Position numbers and translations under genes: made by a program
Notes under the pieces: model-generated
What the model saw: the letters and a program-made list of their open reading frames with translations, nothing else
Databases searched by the model: none
Told to the model about the DNA's origin: nothing
Part shown: positions 8,152 to 15,975 of the stretch, in pieces
Layout of the letters: every line of letters starts with the position of its first letter
How positions within the stretch are numbered: the first letter of the stretch is position 1
Assembly: GCA_946411835.1 (NCBI GenBank)
Contig: CAMKFK010000007.1
Span: 1-48,527, forward strand
Direction of reading: 5' to 3'
DNA: 48,527 bases
Source: an uncultured Clostridia bacterium
GTDB taxonomy: Bacteria > Bacillota > Clostridia > Oscillospirales > Oscillospiraceae

Positions 8152-8179
8152 AGTATAGCACAACCATCACTTTTGTAAA
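8152..8179 (-). promoter_or_regulatory. Sigma-A-type promoter of cas3
   Basis: On the minus strand TTTACA (8174-8179) and TATACT (8152-8157) are separated by 16 nt; each matches five of six consensus bases. The start would lie near 8145, followed by GGGGGAGG and the cas3 ATG at 8123. Confidence 0.75.
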
Positions 8180-8311
8180 AGAGCATTCCTCCGCGCCCGG
8201 ACACGGCATACAGGTTAAGCCTTCTGCTCTCGATTCTCGGAAAGTGCAAGCTGCCGGAGGCGGGCTTCACCGCCCACCCCCTGCGCCCGCTTGCTGAAAA
8301 AAAGAAAAGGA

Positions 8312-8342
8312 CGTGTCGCAGAATGAACAGTTCTGCGGCACG
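8312..8342 (-). terminator. Rho-independent terminator candidate downstream of tRNA-Val
   Basis: An inverted repeat of 12 bp with one G-U-type mismatch (8312-8323 and 8331-8342) is followed on the minus strand by TCCTTTTCTTTTTTT. It is placed to stop transcription coming from the tRNA before it reaches cas3. Confidence 0.65.
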
Positions 8343-8371
8343 CCCGTGCGCTGAGCGGAGCGAAAACCCTC

Positions 8372-8400
8372 TCAAAAAAGCGGCGAAGCCGCTTTTTTGA
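8372..8400. repeat. Palindromic hairpin element (AAAAAAGCGGC block), possible bidirectional terminator
   Basis: A perfect 13-bp inverted repeat TCAAAAAAGCGGC / GCCGCTTTTTTGA with a 3-nt loop. The GC stem flanked by A and T tracts would work as a terminator in both directions. Nearly the same sequence recurs at 47781-47809 and in a diverged form at 38810-38840, so it belongs to a dispersed family. Confidence 0.8.
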
Positions 8401-8407
8401 GAAAGTG

Positions 8408-8437
8408 AGCGCCCGGTTTCTTACGAAACCGGGCGCT
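8408..8437. repeat. 13-bp inverted repeat next to tRNA-Val
   Basis: AGCGCCCGGTTTC (8408-8420), a 4-nt loop TTAC, and the exact complement GAAACCGGGCGCT (8425-8437), immediately beyond the tRNA 3' end on the minus strand. It has no T tract of its own; it could help termination or 3'-end formation of the tRNA transcript. Confidence 0.7.
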
Positions 8438-8441
8438 ATCC

Positions 8442-8517
8442 TGGTGCGCGGTACAGGACTCGAACCTGTGACCCCATGCACGTCAAGCATGTGCTCTACC
8501 AGCTGAGCTAACCGCGC
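8442..8517 (-). tRNA. tRNA-Val (anticodon GAC)
   Basis: A 76-nt cloverleaf on the minus strand. The acceptor stem GCGCGGT pairs with ACCGCGC, the D arm is GCTC...GAGC, the anticodon stem CATGC/GCATG carries the loop TTGACGT with anticodon GAC, and the T arm contains GGTTCGAGTCC. The CCA end is encoded. It would read GUC and, less well, GUU valine codons. It has its own promoter (8532-8560). Confidence 0.96.
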
Positions 8518-8531
8518 GTCAAGCATGGTGT

Positions 8532-8560
8532 ATCATACAACACAGGGGTGGAAATGTCAA
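8532..8560 (-). promoter_or_regulatory. Promoter of tRNA-Val
   Basis: Minus-strand TTGACA (8555-8560) and TATGAT (8532-8537) are spaced 17 nt apart, and the expected start falls about 8 nt before the mature tRNA 5' end. Confidence 0.8.
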
Positions 8561-8585
8561 GCCTTTTTTTACGTTTTTTCTGCGC

Positions 8586-8591
8586 TATAAT
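8586..8591 (+). promoter_or_regulatory. -10 box for the DUF1846-tex pair
   Basis: A perfect TATAAT lies 40 nt before the ATG of the DUF1846 gene. The region 17 nt upstream is a run of T (CTTTTT) and makes only a weak -35 element. Confidence 0.5.
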
Positions 8592-8631
8592 ATCCAGAAG
8601 ATACTTCACATATGGGGGAGACTGCGGTCCT

Positions 8632-10116
8632 ATGGTTAACATCGGTTTTGACAATGATCTGTACCTTTCCACTCAGTCCGCGCACATCCGGGAGCGCATT
8701 GCCCAATTCGGCGGCAAGCTCTATGTCGAGTTCGGCGGCAAGCTGTTCGACGATTTTCACGCCTCCCGCGTTCTGCCCGGCTTCCAGCCGGACAGCAAGA
8801 TTCGTATGCTCCAGCAGCTGCGCGACGACGTGGAGATTGTTATCGCCGTCAACGCGAACGACATCGAAAAAAACAAGCTGCGCGGCGACCTCGGCATCAC
8901 GTATGACGACGACTGCCTCCGCCTGATGGACTCCTTCCGCTCGCTGGGGCTGTATGTCGGCTGCATCGTTGTCACGCAGTACGCCGGTCAGGGCGCGGCG
9001 GACGCCTTTCTGAAGCGGCTGGACGCGCTGGGCGTGCGCAGCTGCCGCCACTACCCCATCGCGGGCTACCCCTCGGACGTGAACCACATCGTCAGCGACG
9101 AGGGCTTCGGCAAAAACGACTACATCGAAACCAGTCACTCCCTCGTGGTCGTCACCGCCCCCGGACCCGGCAGCGGCAAGATGGCGACCTGCCTGAGCCA
9201 GCTTTACCACGAGCACAAGCGCGGCGTCCCGGCGGGCTACGCGAAGTTTGAGACCTTCCCCATCTGGAACCTGCCCCTCGACCACCCGGTCAACCTCGCC
9301 TATGAGGCGGCCACCGCCGACCTCAACGACGTGAACATGATCGACCCGTTCCACCTCGCCGCCTACGGCGAGACGACGGTCAACTACAACCGCGACGTGG
9401 AAATTTTCCCCGTTCTGCGGGCGATTTTCGAGCGTCTGCAAGGCAGGTGCCCCTACCAGTCCCCCACGGACATGGGCGTGAATATGGCGGGCAGCTGCAT
9501 CGTGGACGACGACGTCTGCCGTCACGCCTCGCGCATGGAGATTCTGCGCCGCTACTACAACGCGCTCGTCTCCCGCGTCAAGGGCGAGGCGGACGACGAG
9601 ATGATCCGCAAGCTGGAGCTGGTCATGAAGAAGGCGGACGTCACCAGCGAGCTCTGCCCCGCCTTTGCCGCCGCCAACGCCCGCGCGGAGGAAACCGGCG
9701 CGCCCGCCGGCGCGATGGTCCTGCCCGACGGGCGCATGGTCCTGGGCAAGACCTCCAGCCTGCTGGGCGCGTCAGCGTCGATGCTGATGAACGCGATGAA
9801 GCTCATCGGCGGCATCAACGAAAGCCTCGACCTCATTCCGGACATCCTCATCAAGCCGATCTCCGAGCTGAAAACCGCTCACCTCGGGCACCGCAACCCG
9901 CGCCTGCACTCCGACGAGGTGCTGCTGGCGCTGGCGATCTCCGGCCTGACCAACCCCCTCGCCGCCCACGCGCAAAAGCAGCTCGACAAGCTCAGCGGCT
10001 CCGACGCGCACTTCTCCGTCATCATTTCGGAGGAGGACATCCAGCTCTACAAGAGTCTCGGCATCCAGGTCACCTGCGAGCCGCGCTACGAGGTAAAGCG
10101 CTTCTATCACAAGTAA
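8632..10116 (+). CDS. DUF1846 domain-containing protein (UPF0371 family)
   Basis: A 494-residue cytoplasmic protein that matches the full length of the UPF0371/DUF1846 family, whose biochemical role is not established. It begins MVNIGFDNDLYLSTQSAHIR and has VVTAPGPGSGKMATCLSQLY (around 173-192), a loop resembling a nucleotide-binding P-loop. The start was chosen at 8632 because it has GGGGGAG 11 nt upstream and matches the family; the frame is open 28 codons further back but those residues are unlike the family. The tex gene follows after 13 nt, so the two probably form one transcript. Confidence 0.9.
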   Translation: MVNIGFDNDLYLSTQSAHIRERIAQFGGKLYVEFGGKLFDDFHASRVLPGFQPDSKIRMLQQLRDDVEIVIAVNANDIEKNKLRGDLGITYDDDCLRLMDSFRSLGLYVGCIVVTQYAGQGAADAFLKRLDALGVRSCRHYPIAGYPSDVNHIVSDEGFGKNDYIETSHSLVVVTAPGPGSGKMATCLSQLYHEHKRGVPAGYAKFETFPIWNLPLDHPVNLAYEAATADLNDVNMIDPFHLAAYGETTVNYNRDVEIFPVLRAIFERLQGRCPYQSPTDMGVNMAGSCIVDDDVCRHASRMEILRRYYNALVSRVKGEADDEMIRKLELVMKKADVTSELCPAFAAANARAEETGAPAGAMVLPDGRMVLGKTSSLLGASASMLMNAMKLIGGINESLDLIPDILIKPISELKTAHLGHRNPRLHSDEVLLALAISGLTNPLAAHAQKQLDKLSGSDAHFSVIISEEDIQLYKSLGIQVTCEPRYEVKRFYHK

Positions 10117-10129
10117 AAAAGGACATTCT

Positions 10130-12286
10130 ATGGATTCGATCATTCAAATCATTGCAAAAGAGCTCGGCCGCAGCGAGGCGCAGGTCTCCGCCGTGGTCGA
10201 GCTGCTTGACGCGGGCAACACCGTGCCCTTCATCGCCCGCTACCGCAAGGAGCTGCACGGCTCCATGGACGACACGGCCCTGCGCGCGCTGGCGGAGCGC
10301 CTCGCCTACCTCCGCTCGCTTCAGGAGCGGCGGGAAGCCGTGAAGCGGAGCATCGGCGAACAGGGCAAGCTGACCGACGAGCTTGCCGCCGCCATCGACG
10401 GCGCCGCAACGCTGGCGGAGGTGGAGGACCTCTACCGTCCCTACAAGCCCAGGCGCCGCACCCGCGCCACGGCGGCGAAGGAAAAGGGGCTGGAGCCGCT
10501 GGCGGACGCCATCCTCACCCAGAAGCGCGACCTGCCCCCGCCGGAGGCGCTCGCCGCGCCGTATGTGGACGCGGACAAGGGCGTGGAGACTGCGGAGGAC
10601 GCGCTCGCGGGCGCGGGCGACATCATCGCCGAGCGCATTTCCGACGACGCGGCGCTGCGCAAAGCGCTGCGCGCGCTGTTCGAGAAACAGGGCGTCGTCC
10701 GCTCCTCCGCCGCGACGGAGGAGGACACGGTCTACCGCCTCTACTATGCGTTCGCCCAGCCCGTCCCCCGGATGCAGGGGCACCAGGTCCTTGCGCTCAA
10801 CCGGGGCGAGAAGGAGGGCGCGCTGAAGGTCGCCGTGGACTGCGACCGCGACCTTGCCCTCAGCGCCGTCTGCCGCAGCGTGCTTCGCGGCAGCACGAGC
10901 GTGACCGCGTTCCTCCGCGCCGTCTGCGAGGACGCCTACGACCGTCTGCTCGAGCCGTCGCTGGCGCGCGAGATCCGTTCCGCGCTGACCGACGCGGCGG
11001 CGGAGGGCGCGATCCGCACCTTCGCGCTGAACCTCAAGCCGCTGCTGATGCAGCCCCCGGTCAAGGGGCGCGTCACGATGGGTCTCGACCCCGGCTACGC
11101 CCACGGCTGCAAGGTCGCCGTCATCGACGGCACGGGCAAGGTGCTCGACACCGCAGTCGTCTATCCGACGCAGGGCGCGGGGCAGAAGCGCCGCGCCATC
11201 GACACGCTCAAGGCGATGGTCAAGCGCCACGGCGTCGCCCACCTCGCCATCGGCAACGGCACCGCCTCCCGCGAGACGGAGCAGATGGCGGTGGAGCTGA
11301 TCGGCGAGGTCGGCGGCGCGCTGTCGTACATGATCGTCAGTGAGGCGGGCGCGTCGGTCTACTCCGCGTCCAGGCTGGCGGCAGAGGAGTTCCCCGACTA
11401 CGACGTGAACCTGCGCTCCGCCGTGTCCATCGCGCGGCGCTTGCAGGACCCGCTGGCGGAGCTGGTGAAGATCGACCCAAAGGCGATCGGCGTGGGTCAG
11501 TATCAGCACGATATGCCGCAAAAGCGCCTCGGCGAGGCGCTGGACAACGTGGTGGAGGACTGCGTCAACGCGGTCGGCGTCGACCTGAACACCGCCTCCG
11601 CGCCGATGCTCGCGCGCGTGTCGGGGCTGACGGCCGCGACGGCGAAGAACATCGTCGCCTACCGCGAGGAGACGGGCGCGTTCACGGCCCGCAGGCAGCT
11701 TTTGAAGGTCAGCAAGCTGGGCCCCAAGGCGTTCGAGCAGTGCGCGGGCTTCCTGCGCGTGCCGGAGAGCGCGAACGTGCTGGACAACACCGCCGTCCAC
11801 CCGGAGAGCTACGCGGCGGCGGAGACGCTGCTCGCGCTGCTGGGGTACGACAAGGCCGCGCTCAAATCCGGCGCGCTGCCGGACGTGAGCGCGCGCCTGA
11901 ACGCCTACGGCGCGGAGAAAGCGGCGGCGGCGTGCGGCGTGGGCGTGCCGACGCTGCGCGACATTGCAAAAGAGCTGCAAAAGCCGGGGCGCGACCCGCG
12001 CGACGAGCTGCCGCCCCCGATCCTCCGCACCGACGTGATGGAGCTCAAGGACCTCCGGCAGGGCATGACGCTGACCGGCACGGTGCGCAATGTGGTGGAC
12101 TTCGGCGCGTTTGTGGACGTCGGCGTCCACCAGGACGGGCTGGTACACATCTCGCAGATCAGCGACAGGTTCCTCCGGCACCCCAGCGAGCTGCTGTCCG
12201 TCGGCGACGTCGTGAAGGTCGTGGTGCTGGATGTGGACGAAAAGAAAAAGCGCATCTCGCTCTCCATGAAGCAGGCGCCGAAATAA
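10130..12286 (+). CDS. tex: Transcription accessory protein Tex (S1 RNA-binding)
   Basis: A full-length Tex protein of 718 residues, a nucleic-acid-binding factor linked to transcription. In order it shows the helical N-terminal region (LDAGNTVPFIARYRKE near 28-43), a YqgF/RNase H-like domain starting MGLDPGYAHGCKVAVIDG (about 320), tandem helix-hairpin-helix motifs (GVDLNTASAPMLARVSGL, about 484-501) and a C-terminal S1 domain (TLTGTVRNVVDFGAFVDVGV, about 645-664). AGGA is placed before the ATG. A perfect palindrome starts 3 nt after the stop codon and may end the transcript. Confidence 0.96.
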   Translation: MDSIIQIIAKELGRSEAQVSAVVELLDAGNTVPFIARYRKELHGSMDDTALRALAERLAYLRSLQERREAVKRSIGEQGKLTDELAAAIDGAATLAEVEDLYRPYKPRRRTRATAAKEKGLEPLADAILTQKRDLPPPEALAAPYVDADKGVETAEDALAGAGDIIAERISDDAALRKALRALFEKQGVVRSSAATEEDTVYRLYYAFAQPVPRMQGHQVLALNRGEKEGALKVAVDCDRDLALSAVCRSVLRGSTSVTAFLRAVCEDAYDRLLEPSLAREIRSALTDAAAEGAIRTFALNLKPLLMQPPVKGRVTMGLDPGYAHGCKVAVIDGTGKVLDTAVVYPTQGAGQKRRAIDTLKAMVKRHGVAHLAIGNGTASRETEQMAVELIGEVGGALSYMIVSEAGASVYSASRLAAEEFPDYDVNLRSAVSIARRLQDPLAELVKIDPKAIGVGQYQHDMPQKRLGEALDNVVEDCVNAVGVDLNTASAPMLARVSGLTAATAKNIVAYREETGAFTARRQLLKVSKLGPKAFEQCAGFLRVPESANVLDNTAVHPESYAAAETLLALLGYDKAALKSGALPDVSARLNAYGAEKAAAACGVGVPTLRDIAKELQKPGRDPRDELPPPILRTDVMELKDLRQGMTLTGTVRNVVDFGAFVDVGVHQDGLVHISQISDRFLRHPSELLSVGDVVKVVVLDVDEKKKRISLSMKQAPK

Positions 12287-12288
12287 AC

Positions 12289-12326
12289 AAATCGTCGGCA
12301 AAGGCGTTCGCCTTTGCCGACGATTT
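12289..12326. repeat. Dispersed palindrome (TCGTCGGCAAAGGCG family), copy 1
   Basis: An 18-bp perfect inverted repeat: AAATCGTCGGCAAAGGCG (12289-12306), a 2-nt spacer and its exact complement (12309-12326). The same core recurs at 12674, 42847 and 47818. Here it directly follows tex and may serve as its terminator, although only three T residues follow. Confidence 0.85.
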
Positions 12327-12327
12327 C

Positions 12328-12484
12328 ATACGATTATCTGATTAGAATATCGGAAAAATCTCCGAGCAGTTTTTTCGCCAGACGAGGCGGAGGACGCACC
12401 GGGGCTGGCGCCCATCAAGGACGACAACGAAGTATGGCGGAAAAATGCCGGAGAGATTCCGTTCTTTTCGTCAGATAATCGTAT
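12328..12484. mobile_element. MITE-like palindromic element, 157 bp
   Basis: Perfect 14-bp terminal inverted repeats, ATACGATTATCTGA (12328-12341) and TCAGATAATCGTAT (12471-12484), enclose 129 nt without a gene. The inner sequence is also largely self-complementary: TTTTTTCGCCAGAC near the left end pairs with GTATGGCGGAAAAA near the right end, so the whole element could fold into one long imperfect hairpin. No transposase is seen, and a clear target-site duplication cannot be defined. It is probably a non-autonomous element moved by a transposase elsewhere in the genome. Confidence 0.7.
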
Positions 12485-12673
12485 CAGGCAAGACCCCGAA
12501 ATGATTATAGCAGGGAGGCGTGTATTTTTCAACTTCAACGCAGGAAAAAGGCGGGGATCACTCCTCGCCGTCCGACGTCTTATACTAGGCTTGATAAATG
12601 CCCAGCATACTGTCAAAAATCCCCGCAGGCTGCGAAATGAATTTAATCCCTTTTTCTGCGGAGCGAAGCCTCC
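12485..12673. other. Noncoding remainder of the tex-exonuclease gap
   Basis: No gene is seen. The piece 12636-12673 (GCGAAATGAA, then ATCCCTTTTTCTG, then GGAGCGAAGCC) matches modules of the intergenic region at 47655-47780, which suggests a partial copy of the same composite repeat. The rest, 12485-12635, has no recognisable signal. Confidence 0.5.
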
Positions 12674-12705
12674 TCGTCGGCAAAGGCGAATGCCTTTGCC
12701 GACGA
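12674..12705. repeat. Dispersed palindrome (TCGTCGGCAAAGGC family), copy 2
   Basis: TCGTCGGCAAAGGC (12674-12687), a 4-nt loop and the exact complement (12692-12705), ending 5 nt from the stop codon of the exonuclease gene. It could terminate that leftward transcript. Confidence 0.85.
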
Positions 12706-12710
12706 TTTGT

Positions 12711-13283
12711 TTATCTGATTCCGTACCGCTGCACCGTCCGCAGGCGCAGCATATCGTATGTCCGCACGAACGGGCGAACGTCCGCGCCGCCGTCCAGATA
12801 GTGCAGCAGGAGCTCCGCGCAGGCGCGGCTGTCGCTCCCGGCGTGGTGGTGGTCGAGCGGCACGCCCAGCCGGTCGCACATGGTATCGAGCCTGTGGTTC
12901 GGCAGCTCCGGCATCAACCGGCGCCCCATCTGGCAGGTGCAGGCATAGCGCGCGGTCGGACGCCACGCGACGCCGTAGTCCAGCAGGCATTTGGCGAGCA
13001 CCGACATGTCAAACGGCGCGTTGTGCGCGACCAGCAGCCCGCCGCTCATGACGCGCTCCCAATCCCGCCACAGCTCCGGAAACGTCGGCGCGTGCGCCGC
13101 CGCCTCCGGCGTGATGCCGGTGAGCTCGATGTTGAAGCGGTCAAACCGCGCCTCGGGATTGACGAGCGAATACAACTCGTCCACGACTGCGCCGTCCTCC
13201 ACGACGCAGACGCCAATGGCGCTCATGCGATTGTTGGCATAGTTTGGCGTTTCCACGTCGAACGCGATGTATCTCTCTTTCAT
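12711..13283 (-). CDS. DEDDh-type 3'-5' exonuclease (DnaQ-like)
   Basis: A 190-residue stand-alone exonuclease of the DnaQ/RNase T superfamily. The metal-binding residues are visible: Asp9 and Glu11 (AFDVET), Asp92 (AHNAPFD) and the His147-x3-Asp151 pair (HHHAGSD), defining the DEDDh class. It may act in DNA repair or proofreading, or degrade small nucleic acids; the substrate cannot be told. There is no ribosome binding site before the ATG, and the promoter at 13290-13318 would start the RNA at the ATG itself. It lies 55 nt beyond the last gene of the polysaccharide operon but has its own promoter. Confidence 0.88.
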   Translation of the reverse strand: MKERYIAFDVETPNYANNRMSAIGVCVVEDGAVVDELYSLVNPEARFDRFNIELTGITPEAAAHAPTFPELWRDWERVMSGGLLVAHNAPFDMSVLAKCLLDYGVAWRPTARYACTCQMGRRLMPELPNHRLDTMCDRLGVPLDHHHAGSDSRACAELLLHYLDGGADVRPFVRTYDMLRLRTVQRYGIR

Positions 13284-13289
13284 AAGCCC

Positions 13290-13318
13290 AGTATAACACA
13301 GCGCCGCGCTGCTGCCAA
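13290..13318 (-). promoter_or_regulatory. Promoter giving a probably leaderless exonuclease mRNA
   Basis: Minus-strand TTGGCA (13313-13318) and TATACT (13290-13295) with a 17-nt spacer. The last base of the -10 box is 7 nt from the A of the ATG (13283), the usual distance to the transcription start, so little or no 5' leader is expected. Confidence 0.7.
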
Positions 13319-13338
13319 GACCCGCCGCGGCGTTTTTT

Positions 13339-14904
13339 TCAGCGCAGCCTCGCCATCGCCTTTCCGATCATGCCCCGCGCCATATCCATAAGGTACCGGC
13401 ACTCATCCGTTTTCCGGAACACCAGCGCAAAGGCGGCGGGAACGGACAGCCCGGTGACGATGATGTGGAACGCCAGCGAGAGCAGCCCGCGCCCCGTCAG
13501 CACGTGCGAGCAGAACGCAAAGTCAGCCGCCGCGACGGCGATCAGAACGCCAATGTGTGAAAACGCCCTGACGTAGTAATCCCGGACCGGCCTGCAATTT
13601 GCAAACGCATGCTTGTAGATCAGGCGCGGGTCCATCAGAAAATTCGTGGAGGACCAGGCGACGATCGTCCCGACCGTGACGCCGCAGACGCCCCAGTATT
13701 TCGCGCCGATTATCGAAACCACGATGTTGATGGTCATCGAAAACAGCGGCCTGTACCACATCTGCTTGAAGAGGCCGCTGACGTGCCGGACCTGTCCCAG
13801 ATTGTCGAGGATGCCGACCAGATAAAGCTCGATGCCGATCAGGATCGGCATCGGCTGCGCAATGACGTAGTCCGCGCCAATCCAGACCTCGATCAGCTCG
13901 TTCGAGCAGACCGCGACGCCGACGGCCGCAATGCCGAATACAACCGACGCCAGAAACGACGTGATATGAAAATACCGGTATCTTTTTTCTATGCCGTCTG
14001 TCGCGTAAAGATTGCCGAGGCTCGCCTTGTAGGAGGTCAAAACCTGACCGAACAGGCTGGTGAAGGTCCTGTAGAACAGCATATAGTTGGAATACAGGCC
14101 CACCGTCGCCAGTCCGGTCATCGAGCTCAAAATCAGATTGTCGCTCGCCTTGACGACCACGCTGTTGACCTTGAAGATCAACAGCGCGCCGCAGTCCTTC
14201 AGCATTTCGGCGATCTCCTCTTTGCTCAGAGACGCTTCCTCCCGGGTGAAGTACTGCGGATAGCGTTTCTTTGCCACCGCGCCTTTCACCAGATTAAACA
14301 GGATACCGATCCCCATCGGAACGGCAACGTACACCATGAAATCCTTGACGAATAACAGGACCAGTATTTTCGCAATACAGATCAGGATATGAGAACAGTA
14401 TCCGACGATCTCCAGGATATACCGTTCCTGATTCGCGCTGACGACCGAGGTCCGATACGCCAGAAACCAGTAAGAGGTCGCGCTGTGCAGCACAAACAGC
14501 ATGAAAAACGCCGGCGCATGGATGCCGATCCCGGCAAGGGAGTCATAGTCCTTGATGAGATAGGGCAAAAACGGGACCAGCGCCAGGCCCAGCAGAAAAA
14601 TGACCGTGCCGATCAGCCGGTATGCGAGCTTATAGAATTTCAGCAGGACCCTGACCCTTTTTTCATCCCGTTCCGCCAGCGGTTTGTACATCCTGTAGAC
14701 GATCGCGGTTCCGATTCCGAGGTTGGCAAGGGACAGCATCGACAAAATATTGGTGAACAGCCCCGTGATCCCAAGATACGACTTGCCCATCGTGTAGATG
14801 AACACCGTTCTTACAATAAAATCAACGACGACCGTGAGAATATGCCCGCCGAGGCCGAAGATCAGATTCAGGAAGGAGTTCTTCGTTCTTGATTTGCTTG
14901 CCAT
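13339..14904 (-). CDS. Polysaccharide flippase (MOP superfamily, Wzx-like)
   Basis: A 521-residue integral membrane protein with about 12-14 predicted hydrophobic helices, as in Wzx-type flippases that move lipid-linked repeat units to the outer face of the membrane. Examples of helices are ILTVVVDFIVRTVFIYTM near the N-terminus and HIGVLIAVAAADFAFC near the C-terminus. GGGAG lies 7 nt before the ATG. It is the last of the 18 genes in the polysaccharide operon, 17 nt after ddl. The Wzy-like polymerase upstream makes a Wzx/Wzy-dependent pathway likely. Confidence 0.88.
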   Translation of the reverse strand: MASKSRTKNSFLNLIFGLGGHILTVVVDFIVRTVFIYTMGKSYLGITGLFTNILSMLSLANLGIGTAIVYRMYKPLAERDEKRVRVLLKFYKLAYRLIGTVIFLLGLALVPFLPYLIKDYDSLAGIGIHAPAFFMLFVLHSATSYWFLAYRTSVVSANQERYILEIVGYCSHILICIAKILVLLFVKDFMVYVAVPMGIGILFNLVKGAVAKKRYPQYFTREEASLSKEEIAEMLKDCGALLIFKVNSVVVKASDNLILSSMTGLATVGLYSNYMLFYRTFTSLFGQVLTSYKASLGNLYATDGIEKRYRYFHITSFLASVVFGIAAVGVAVCSNELIEVWIGADYVIAQPMPILIGIELYLVGILDNLGQVRHVSGLFKQMWYRPLFSMTINIVVSIIGAKYWGVCGVTVGTIVAWSSTNFLMDPRLIYKHAFANCRPVRDYYVRAFSHIGVLIAVAAADFAFCSHVLTGRGLLSLAFHIIVTGLSVPAAFALVFRKTDECRYLMDMARGMIGKAMARLR

Positions 14905-14921
14905 CCCGTTCTCCCTTGCGT

Positions 14922-15971
14922 TTACCCGTTTTCGTCTGTATCGTATTTTTTCTGCGACTCCTCAAGGATTCGCTCGCACAAATCGTCGTAGTCCATGCCC
15001 TGCGCGGCGGCCATCTGCGGGATCAGGCTGGTCGCCGTCATGCCGGGCAGCGTGTTCGCCTCGAGGCAGAACAGCTTGCCGGTCTCGTCCATGATGAAAT
15101 CCACGCGGCAATACACGTCGATCAGCAGCGTCCGCGCCACCAGCTCGGCGGCGCGCGCCAGACGCTCCGTCTCCTCCGGCGTCAGCGGCGCCGGGCAGAG
15201 CTCCTCCGTCTTGCCGCTTTGGTACTTGTTGCGATAGTCATAGAACCCGTCCTTCGGGATGATCTCGACGGCGGGCATCGCCTTGCCGCCCATGACGGCG
15301 ACGGTCAGCTCGCGACCCTTGACGAAGCGCTCCACCAGCACCTGATCCTCGAAGCGGAACGCATCGCGCACGGCGGGGGCGTACGCCGCCTCGTCGCGCA
15401 CGATAAAGGTCCCCACGCTCGAGCCGCCCGAACAGGGCTTGACCACGCAGGGGAAGCCGATGCTCCGCAGCTCCCTGTCCCGGCGGCGGAGAATGACGCC
15501 CTCCGCCGTGCCGACGCCCGCCGCCAGCAGCAGCTGCTTGGTCAGGTACTTGTTCATGGCGATTGCGCTGCCTAAGTAGCCGCAGCCTGTATAACGGACG
15601 CCCTCGATGTCCAGCATCGCCTGCAGCTTGCCGTTTTCGCCCTCTTCGCCGTGCAGCGCGAGGAACGTAAAGTCCGCCGCGCGGCAGACCTCCAGCACGT
15701 GCGCGCCGACCAGGCTGCCGGTGTCGAGCTTGCGGGACGCCCTGACCTGCTTCAGGTCAGGCGCCAGCTCCGTGACCTGATAGGACGCCTCCCGCCACGG
15801 GCGATCAAACAACTCCTTAGGGTCGTCAAATTCCTCTGTAACGCCCAAAAACAGGTCGACCAGGATCGCCTTGTGGCCCCTGCGCCGCAAGGCGTTCATC
15901 ACGCCGGTCCCGCTGGCGATGGAAACCTCCCGCTCGTTGGACAGTCCGCCGCACAATACTACAATATTCAT
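14922..15971 (-). CDS. ddl: D-alanine--D-alanine ligase (Ddl), operon-embedded copy
   Basis: A 349-residue ATP-grasp ligase with the Ddl signatures in order: NEREVS (12-17), LHGEEGENGKLQ (106-117), VKPCSGGSSVGTF (177-189), FVKGRELTVAV (216-226), GFYDYRNKY (242-250) and LEANTLPGMTATSLIP (303-318). It should join two D-alanines, or D-alanine and a similar acid, using ATP. The start is 4 nt from the MurF-like stop, with GGAG upstream, so the pair is co-translated. Its position inside a glycan operon, next to the flippase, suggests a role in decorating the polymer, but it could also be the only cell-wall Ddl of this genome; the window cannot decide. Confidence 0.9.
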   Translation of the reverse strand: MNIVVLCGGLSNEREVSIASGTGVMNALRRRGHKAILVDLFLGVTEEFDDPKELFDRPWREASYQVTELAPDLKQVRASRKLDTGSLVGAHVLEVCRAADFTFLALHGEEGENGKLQAMLDIEGVRYTGCGYLGSAIAMNKYLTKQLLLAAGVGTAEGVILRRRDRELRSIGFPCVVKPCSGGSSVGTFIVRDEAAYAPAVRDAFRFEDQVLVERFVKGRELTVAVMGGKAMPAVEIIPKDGFYDYRNKYQSGKTEELCPAPLTPEETERLARAAELVARTLLIDVYCRVDFIMDETGKLFCLEANTLPGMTATSLIPQMAAAQGMDYDDLCERILEESQKKYDTDENG

Positions 15972-15975
15972 CCGA

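Noticed and set aside
8442-8517. tRNA-Val as an integration site for the cas locus
   Set aside because: No repeat of the tRNA 3' end and no integrase gene was found at the other side; the array runs off the window, so a genomic island cannot be shown.
10070-12301. Minus-strand open frame of 743 codons opposite tex
   Set aside because: It is a shadow caused by high third-position GC; the plus strand encodes a complete Tex with all domains, while the antisense product is a low-complexity His/Arg/Leu/Val-rich sequence without family features.
14922-15971. VanA-type D-Ala-D-Lac ligase (glycopeptide resistance)
   Set aside because: The motif GFYDYRNKY is of the ordinary D-Ala-D-Ala type and no vanH, vanX, vanR or vanS genes are nearby.
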